64,000 nt of DNA, taken from the NCBI GenBank assembly GCA_907165135.1, contig OU015569.1:12462501-12526500 (forward strand), read 5' to 3'. A program made the position numbers and the translations under genes. This document shows positions 45,491-55,400 of this stretch, one piece after another (the stretch's first letter is position 1; every line of letters begins with the position of its first letter). This stretch comes from Oikopleura dioica (Eukaryota; Chordata; Appendicularia; Copelata; Oikopleuridae). A model generated the notes under the pieces. The model had not been told where the DNA came from and made no database searches. It was given only the letters and a program-made list of their open reading frames with translations.

Positions 45491-46342
45491 AAACGGCGTT
45501 CTCCTCCTTGATTTCAGAATCGAAGTCGAAATCAAAAACCAAAAAGCAACCATCCTTATCACCTTTCTACTCTTCATTCACAGTGTTATAGGTTCACTCC
45601 TTTCCGAATCTAAAATTCTAATTCTAAAAATTCGCAGCCAATTTTTTCTTCTTACCAATTTCAACTCTAAAAATAACGACTACACAAATTTTGAAATTTA
45701 AAATTTCCCTAAAAATCCCTAAAAGTGCCTTTTTTCCTTATTTTTTTTCTATTTAAAAATGTTTCTGAAAGTTCGTTCAAAAAGCTAGAATCTCCGAGTT
45801 TTAGCGATTTATTTATTATTTCCCCTTTTATTTTATTTTCATCCTTTTTTGTTTTTGATATTTTTGCGACCCTAATTCTACTATTTAACGTATGTAACTA
45901 TGATTTTTTCTTGTAAATAGCCACAACTGCCGCCTTTTGAACCCAAAAGTAGGCCGCGATTTGGAACAGAAAAATGCCAAAAAAGAACCGAAAATCGGGC
46001 ATAATTTCGCGCGTTCCAAATGCCTACCGGAAGGGTGTTTCTGCGACCCTAGCCTAAACCAAACCTAAAAAAGAAAAACGCGTATAACGTAAGAGTTAAT
46101 CACAAAGAGTCGAGTTTTCGCGAAAGTACAAAAAGTACAATTCTGAATCGATTATAAAAACAACAACAACTACTGTACAAACTGTAAAGACAACCAAATA
46201 AAATACTTTTATAGACCATTCACTGTTATTTTTGATAGACGAAAAATGCTAAAATATGTTTCTTATTTGAAGAAAAAGTGACATAAAGTCCTCAATCAGT
46301 CTCCCGTTGAGCTTAAGGGATCCCCTCCCGATTTGAAAAATC
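45067..46342. repeat. Segmental duplication, copy 2
   Basis: Near-identical partner of 40488-41786. It includes the same 3'UTR stretches (CGTATAACGTAAGAGTTA, CCAAATAAAATAC). High identity in non-coding sequence implies a recent event or gene conversion. Confidence 0.95.
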
Positions 46343-46412
46343 AATGAGGAGGTTACTTTCTATGTATATTTTTTTCTCAGCAAACATTAAGGATTATTGC
46401 TTTGATACAGTT

Positions 46413-49400
46413 TCAATCATTTTTACAGTCGTCGCCAGTTTCGGAAGTGCATTCTGGGTCGCCTTCGATAATATTGTCGAGCTTCATTTTTTTCATCAAA
46501 TCGTTGAAATTCGACGGATTGAAGTCGGCTTTTATTATCTCCAGATCCGCGAAGCCGTCCGATGCTGATTTCGGCGGGAGATCTTTCTTCAATTCTAAAA
46601 GACAAAAAAAATAAAACAAATTATCTTGTCTCTCTTTTTACCGCGGAGCTTATCCTTATTTTCCTTCTTTTTAATTTGATCCAGCGTATCGAGGACGATT
46701 TTCGGCGTTTCTTCCCGCAACAGTGGCTGATAATCGGTGTAAAAGTGGCATAAATCGTGACTGTAGCTGAAGTGATCGGCCAGAGTCAATTTCAAATTCC
46801 CGCAGCTGAAGTCAGTCACTGTCAAATTTCCGTCAGAGATCTTGAGAGGATCTTCGTACTAGAATCGAATGATAAGAGAGAAGCGACCCGCAGTTTACGA
46901 GATGACACCCTTATTTCTTTTAATAATCTTCAATTTCTCAGCAAATCTGATTTCAGAAATAAGATTATGACATTCGCCTACTTTTCAAAACAAACAAAAA
47001 TAAGGGTATCACTGAGATAAAGCCTCAATCTTCAATCTTAAAATATAAAATAAGGATTTCATTATGCTATGTAGTAGTTTTACACTTATATAAAAACAAA
47101 AATTCTCTCTTGTTAAAGCGCCAAGCTGAAATACAAATCCGTCCGCGTGAAATATTCACCCGCGCGCACGAACGCTCTCGCCGCCGCGACGAGTACACTC
47201 ACCGCCACTACAGCGCAAGTCACTCTACCCAGCACAGACTGCTAATTCAACTCAAACTACAAGTTACTCATCTCCATCTACACATAGCCCGCCAAAGAAT
47301 ACTTTTTATTCACCCTTACTTACAACTCGTTCGCGTGAACTAAAGCTCTATTCACGCGAACACAAGCACTATATAAGTAACCTGCTTCTGCCTTACACAA
47401 CACACAACACGACACACTTTTATAAACTTCTAAAAACACCAATACACTTTTTATCAAGCTCACACCAACCGCCTTGTAGTTTTTATATGCATAAAACCAC
47501 TACAAATGGTGACTGAGTCTTGAAACGAACCAAACTCCCCGAAGAATAAAAACAAACACCGCCGAGAGATTCTTACTAGAGAGCTGCTGCCTTTACACAG
47601 AGGGAAGATCCTGTTTCACAATGAAAATCATAGATAAGGAAAGAGCTAGAAAACTCATCGAAGAGCAATGGGTTCCACTTACCCTTGATGCAGAGATGAT
47701 CGATGCAAATCTCAAAACTGAGCTCAGCGAGCTTGTAAAAAGATCCAAGTCTTGTCAAACAAACGGACCGAAATCCGTTGCGTCGACTTGGCACTGAAAA
47801 AGCGATCTTTATTTTCAAAAATCCATTGGTTGACTTTCTTTCCATGAATGAAACGCAGCAAAATGCAAATTCAGAAGAAGCGAAAAACTTCCTCGAATCT
47901 GAAAATGATGGATTGATTTTCGCAATTGAAAGAGTAAGATCAGCTAGTGGAATGACAGTGAAAAAGGAGGAGCCTCGACAAAATCAAACTGCACCCGAAA
48001 GCAACCAAACAATTTCAGAAGTGAGCAAGCTCGTTGATGCTGGAAAAATCTCAATGAACGAGCTGGAAGTTCTCCTTACAGCCTTTCGCGAACAAAATGC
48101 TCAGGATGATCGCGCGCAGAAGGAAGAGCTAGTTGAACCTAAGCCTCAACTTAGTGAAAACGAACTCACTGCTGACATCCTAAACATCCAGAAACTTGTT
48201 GACACGGGAAAAGTTTCTCCTGCAGAAATTCGACTTCTTGTTGGTGCCTTCCGAGAGCCAGATATCCGAATATCAAGTGTTCCTGAATCAAGAAAAGGTG
48301 TCACTAAGAAAACTTCGAAGTCCACTCCAATTAAAACACCAAATGTGAAGGTCAAAAGCCCGAAATTCGATTCAAGCCTTCCTGTTTCAGCATGGATTCG
48401 CAATATGGAAATCTACGGCCGAGTTTCTAATTTGGATGACGAGTCTCTTATCACAGTAGCTCTAAGCAGTTTGCTTTCCGAAGAGGAGGGAAGTCACATA
48501 ATAGAATCCCTCACTAACGAAGAACTCTGCGACTGGAACTCCTTCAAAATGAGACTTCTTGAAACATTGGGAAAGACACGTGATCACTACAAGCACGAAT
48601 TCGAGAACTACATGCGTGGCAGTGATTCTTTTGGAGTTTGCATGGCGAAGCTGTCCTCATACTACAAGCAAGGATATGATGTAACAGAGCTTCGACGAAC
48701 AGATGAAGAACTATTGATTTCACGTTTCTGTCGAGCACAAGATGACAAACTGCAAGAGCTCCTCTTACGCGAAAAGGGATCACTCAACATGCAGAGCATA
48801 GTACGTCGAGCAAACGAACTTCAACGCAGTCTTCCAAAGGAGAAAGAAGTCAACTTTGCAATTCCTCAAGTTGCACTTCATGAGAATCTTGAGAAGAAAA
48901 TCGAAAGCCTGACTGAAATTGTGCAAAAGATGATAAAAGCGGATTCTGACCGTAAGAAAAAGAATCAACCAGCAAAGAAACGTCCATCAATTGATCAGGA
49001 GAAAACCCAAGGTTACTGCATGAAATTTTTGAGAGATCAAAAATGCTCATATGGAACAAAATGCAAGTACATTCATGACCTTGAAAACGCGCCTGCTTCG
49101 GTTCAAGAATACGCGAAAAACTTATGACTAGGTCAAACAGAACTGTCATGTCCGAATTATCTTACTTGCCCGAAAAATCTCAAATTTATCAACGTGAAAA
49201 TCAACGATCTTACCTACCCTGCTCTCGTGGACACAGCGTGTTCTCGAACATGTATAAACTCGTCTTTACCGTTTATTGGAAAAACAACAAAATCAACGCT
49301 TCAAGTCTACTGCGCAAACAACCAGATCATAACTCCTGATGTTCTTTCAACGCCGCTCTTTATGCAAATAAATAGTCAGGATGGTCCACTAATTCTGAGA

Positions 49401-52400
49401 ACAAAGCCGCTTATCATCAAAAATCTCTGTTGCCCAATCATTCTTGGACTGGACCAGCTTCATGATCTACAAATCAGTGCAGATAACGATTTCATTCTCA
49501 TCAATCAAAAAAGAATCAAGACTGTATATCCAAATCTCAACGAAAAAACAAAAGTTAATGTCAGTGCAATTGTAGAAATTGACGATGACGACAAAAACGA
49601 AAAAAAATCATTAAAAAAATTTCAAAAAATTCGAAGTCAAAAAGCCGCTCAAATCAACTTCAAACCGGAGATTGGCTCTTACGGACAGACTACCGAAGAA
49701 CAAAAACAAAAACTTTTCGCGCTTAATTGTAAATATCGCCTTTCATATTCTATGGGTGATACTGATCTCGGTAAAATCCATGGATATCGATTCTCAATGC
49801 CTTTCCATGATGAGCAAGCAACAACTCATCAACCACCGCGCCCTATCGCAATTCATCTGCAACCAGTAGTTGATTCACAATTCGAAGTTTGGAAATCACT
49901 CGATGTAATTGGAGAAACGCAATCACCGAATAACGTGCCCCTACTGGTACTCAAAAAGGCCGATGGTACTTTTAGAGTCTCTGCTGATGCAAGAAACCTT
50001 AACAACCTTCTTATCAAAGACAGATATCCACTTCCAGCTATGCAGCAAATTTTCTACGAGATTGGAAAACGCCTATCTAACGAAAACTCGTGCTTTATAT
50101 CAAATTTCGACTTGCACCGAGGTTACTGGCAACTACAAACACTTGAAAAAGATCGACCGAAATTGGCCTTCTCTCATAATAATAAACACTACGCAGCGCA
50201 TAGAATGCTTTATGGAGTAGCAACCGGTCCAGCTGCATTTTCAAGATGTATGGCCAAAATCCTTGAGCACAGGAGTATATTGATCTATATTGACGATATC
50301 ATCGCAGTGGATAACACTTTCGAAGAGCATTACAAAACAATCGAATTCATTCTAAAAAGCTGTCAAGAGCACGGAATGCTGCTCTCGCCAAAAAAGGTCT
50401 TCATGTGTAAATCAGAACTCAACTTTCTTGGACATACGATTTCAAAAGATGGTATTCGACCCACCGAAAAACACTTGGAAGTCATCAAAAATCTCAAACC
50501 ACCGCAAAGCCGAAACGAAATCAAGCGATTGCTCGGTACAATAAACTTCAACCTCAAATTCGTGAAGGATGGCTCAGCAATTCTACAACCACTTTATGAG
50601 CTGACATCGAAAAACAGGGAATTCAAGTGGGAAGAAAAACATGAATCAGCATTCGAAACGATAAAGAAACTTTTGCTTGAACGACCATGCTTAGCTCACT
50701 ATAAAGAAGGATCAGAACTGATTCTCGTAACTGACAGCTCTGGATCAAAAATTGGTGGCTGCTTGTATCAAAAAGAAGATGATCAACTGCATCCGATCGG
50801 ATATTTCTCGAAAGCCCTTACAGGACCTGATCTGAGACGAAGCATGCGAGAAAAGGAACTTTTCGCACTGGGATTATCAATCAGCTTCTTCGAATTCTAC
50901 TTGTTGAATACGACCTTTACCGCTGTAGTAGATCATAAAAGCCTACTATTCTTATTCAAAGAGCAAGGAGAACTAAAGAAAAATGATATTAAGAAGATGA
51001 ATATCCTGAATTATCTTCTGCGCTTTGATTTCCGAATTCTACACTTTGATGGAAATTCACCGATCATGGCAACTGCTGACTGGCTAAGTCGTCTTCCTGA
51101 ATACAAAAGCACTGAACTCGAAAAAGATGCTGAAACCTTCGATGGAATCCCAAATACTGTCCTGCTGCTTCATACAGTTGTCCCAGATAGCAAAAAGGAA
51201 GTCTTGCTTACGTTCAGCGATAGAATATTCGACGAAAAACAAATAAACGAGCTGCAAATGAAGTGCAAATTAACACGTAACCTGTTCGAAAAAGCAAGAC
51301 GAAACTCAAAATCAAACTTTCAAATCAAGAAGAATGTCCTTTACAAAGATAATCGCCTGGTATTGCCTAACAATCTAAGCGACGAATTTTTGCAGTATTT
51401 ACACTGTATCACCGGACACTGTGGATCAAAGCAACTGAACATTCTTTGCAGAAAGTTCTACATCCACCAAATTCAAAAGAAAACAAGTCAGCTTACTCGA
51501 TTCTGCCCGACATGTATCCAGATAAAGCCAATGCCAAAGCTAAAACCATCAATGATTGAAAATCGCCGATTCGCAGAAACTCCATTTTCAAAAACGCATT
51601 TTGACCTTGTTGATTACAACAGGCCCGATGCCAATGGAAAAAGATACCTTCTAACAGCCATGGATTCATTAACTGGATTTCTGGATGGTATACCCTTAAC
51701 TCGTAAGACTGATGAAGTTGTTGCAAAACAACTCCTCAATCTAATACTCACACACGGCATAACTGGTGATGCAATTACAGACAACGGAGCCGAGCTAAAT
51801 GGACCACTTGTCACAGAAATCTTCAAACGTTTTGAAATCCGTCATACGACAACTACAGCTTATCGAAGCCAAAGTAATGGTCAACTCGAACGAGTTCACC
51901 GGGAAATACACATGAAGCTTAAAAGCTTGAATGCTTCAAATAAAAACTGGTCCTCAGCGTGGCCAATGAGCAAATACTTTGTCAACAATCTTCCAAAAAG
52001 AAATCTTGATGGACTTAGCGCAAATGAAGCCTACTATGGAAGAAGTTTTCACCCACCATTCCAGACAAATTTCGACGCAAAAGGCCATGGAAAACCTTGG
52101 ATAAAATCAATTGAAAACTACTTCCGAGAACTTCACCCTTCGATTCTAGCGCACCAAATTGCAAAGCACCGCAAACTTTTCGCCGCCGACAAAAACAGCT
52201 GCCCTACCCTTAAAATTGGTCAAAAATGTATGATCTGGAAACCTGCTCTAGGCAAACTCAGCAGAGTTTGGCACGGTCCTTATACGATTCATAAACGAAT
52301 TGCAAAGGATTCCTACATTGTGAAAAACGTGCATACAGGACGCGAATACAGAAGACACATAAATCTGATTCGGCCCTGCAAAATAATACAGCTGGACAAA

Positions 52401-55400
52401 AGCGACTATAATCAAAACGAGAGTATGAAAACCGACAAAGCAGAATCAACCGATGTAAAAATGTCAACCGTGACACAAACAGAAAACGATGATCTTCCAG
52501 CGAAAGAATCAATCAAACAAACGCAAAATTGTTTTGATAAGATTTTGTCAACCGAGACAATAATCGACAAAAATGAAAATTCTTGGTCAAACCGACTTCG
52601 ACCGAGAAAGCAAATCTGAATATAAAGGGGGAGGAAGGGCCTCAACAACCCTTTTTGTAAAATCCACTTTCAAGCAAGAATAAGTGGTTGCCAAAGATGA
52701 AAGACCATAGGACGTCCGACTTGCCAAATTATCCAACTGTAGCTCATGAAGAAGGGACCTTCAACAAACAATGCAAATTCGTCAAAACCCTTTTGGATAA
52801 CTCAATAAAACAAGTCAAATGTGGCCAGTCTTCGACTTTACCGCTGTTGCTGAATATACAGTTATTCAATTGGCCAAACGAATTTCTGTCATATCTGCGA
52901 AAATGTAACTGCCGAGCACGACTGTGGAAAACAAAATTGCTAGAATTCCAATTGGCATTAACAATTTGTGATAACGAAGAAAATTTCAGCGAAATCTTCA
53001 AATACAAAACATCGAAATAAAATCCGCGAAACGAAATCAAAACCGGGAAGGAAAAACCGAAAGCAAACAGATGAGCGCAGCGCAGCTCGTAAATCATAAG
53101 GGAGTAGCCATTGTGAAAGCGTCGAGCGAGGAGCACACACACCGAACCTCTCCCGTCGTTACGTCCCAACAGCAAAACCCTGACGGGGAAACCCCCCCTT
53201 CAAAATGTACCGACGAAAATTCAGAAAATGGAAAAACGTCAGCTTTTATTTAAAATATTTCAAAAAAAAAAGAGCTTATAACGAAGAAAAATGTCCGGCA
53301 GCCGATTTGGCATAATTGAAAATATACCGTATTTGCAAAGAGAAGACCCTAAACGAAGATATATTCAATTCTCACTTTCCTTCATCATTGGATTCAAAGT
53401 TAACCTTCATTGCCTCCGGAATGAACCCAAAACGCGCATTTTACGAGAGTATCTCATCAAAATTGAGGAAGCCCTGCTGAAGGTTGCCCAGAACAGAGAA
53501 TTCACTTTTCTAGCGAGCAATCTACAAGTCCAAGGAGCCACTACGATTGAAGCCCTCCTCAACTGGTCTTATAAAGCACTCATCCTACGATTCTCTAACA
53601 TAAATGAAGAGCAATCGAGAACGGAGATTATCAAGTCTTTCGAGACCGAATTCTATGGAAAAAGATCTCTGTGGAGCGCAATGGCGAATATCACTCCTTC
53701 GGAATTATCATCAATGACAACGAGAGCAGAAATCGTCTGCTATGACTATCTCAACTCATTGAATATTGGGAATTTCAAGCTTTGCGTTGCTCAAGGACCA
53801 ATGCTTACAAACTCGACTTCTGAACAACAAAATAGGAATGCAGAGGAAGTTCAATCGACCTCAACCGCTTGTACCCGCGTAGACAACGTTTACTTCGACC
53901 AAGATCAACTCGACGATCAGTGGATAAATTTTATAGATGGAAACAACCTGAACGATCCGACTCCTGGCTTCACATCTGCATTCGAACAAAAAGCCAGGTC
54001 CAATCAGATGAATGATTTTCCAAAACGAGGATGTTTCTAAAAAGGAGGAGGAATATGTAGTAGTTTTACACTTATATAAAAACAAAAATTCTCTCTTGTT
54101 AAAGCGCCAAGCTGAAATACAAATCCGTCCGCGTGAAATATTCACCCGCGCGCACGAACGCTCTCGCCGCCGCGACGAGTACACTCACCGCCACTACAGC
54201 GCAAGTCACTCTACCCAGCACAGACTGCTAATTCAACTCAAACTACAAGTTACTCATCTCCATCTACACATAGCCCGCCAAAGAATACTTTTTATTCACC
54301 CTTACTTACAACTCGTTCGCGTGAACTAAAGCTCTATTCACGCGAACACAAGCACTATATAAGTAACCTGCTTCTGCCTTACACAACACACAACACGACA
54401 CACTTTTATAAACTTCTAAAAACACCAATACACTTTTTATCAAGCTCACACCAACCGCCTTGTAGTTTTTATATGCATAAAACCACTACAGCTATCTCCC
54501 AGCAAAAATAAAACCTTTAAAAACAAGATAAAGGCCAAAACTAATTTTGAATATCAAAAAATAAGGGGGTAGCTATGCTGACTCAAGGAGAAAATACGTA
54601 TATATCATACCACGAGTGAAATAATATTAGTCCGCATGTAGACGCCGACAATTGCAATCCAAAACGCGCATTTCGTCTGTCGATAATCCTTCTTCGTCCT
54701 TTTCGTTTGAAAGACCTTGCCGATAAAGTACGAGCCGAGAAGTAATGAGGTAATAATGAGTTCTGATTTTTCCGTGGCCCAGTGAACGCGGCCCTCGCAA
54801 TCGCACTTGGGCCGGCCATCTTCTCGGTGGCTCTTTCCTTCGGCGAGGAATTGGAAGGAAACAAAGTTGCCAAAGAAGAGGTTGCTGCCAGTCAACTTTC
54901 CGCAAAACGCTGCCTCATCGTCTGGCACGCCTGATGCTACACACATGGGCGAGAATATCACTCCCAAAAGGTCCAGTGCGTCCAGTTCCGGGAGATTCAG
55001 TTTCTCGCCAACGAGCTCGTAGAAAAAGTCGAAGAGACTCTTTAAATGGGTCTTAAAAATTTTCAGACTGTCATTATTGAAATTCGGGCTTTCGATTTAT
55101 CTAACCGAGAATATAGACTTTTGATTGGCTCATCCAAAAATTCCTCAATTTTATTGGCTGAAATGCGTTTCTTATTGGTTCAAAAAGAAATTTCGCGACC
55201 CTTTCTTGAAAAGCTCCAGCGTCGGAATTGTGCATAAAATCAACCCTGAAAGTCTCAAACAAGACGAAATAGCTCCACAAGCGCCGTCTAATAGTTCTTC
55301 AATCACTGGCTTTGGCGAAGATCTGGACTTGATTTTCCCTGGAAGATCAAGTCGCCGATTCTCTGGCAAGACGAAGTTGTTTATCAGCAGGTGGATGAAG

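Larger units (their letters stand above)
47070..54490 (+). mobile_element. Complete Ty3/gypsy LTR retrotransposon (Tor-like)
   Basis: Two 435-bp LTRs (47070-47504 and 54056-54490) begin TGTAGTAG and end CACTACA and look identical by eye. The flanks both read GCTA, with a fifth T shared, as a target duplication. Inside are a PBS-like TGGTGACTGAG at 47507, gag, in-frame pol (protease, RT, RNase H, integrase), accessory ORFs and a purine tract (AAAAAGGAGGAGGAATA). Integrase lies after RT, which is Ty3/gypsy order. The element sits in the opposite orientation within an intron of the minus-strand membrane gene. Identical LTRs and open frames suggest recent insertion and possible activity. Confidence 0.97.

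Noticed and set aside
53291-54040. Env gene of the retroelement
   Set aside because: No signal peptide, no transmembrane segment and no Env-like cysteine pattern.
54056-54329. 77-codon Arg/His-rich frame in both LTRs
   Set aside because: Starts without context inside the LTR; it is duplicated only because the LTRs are identical.
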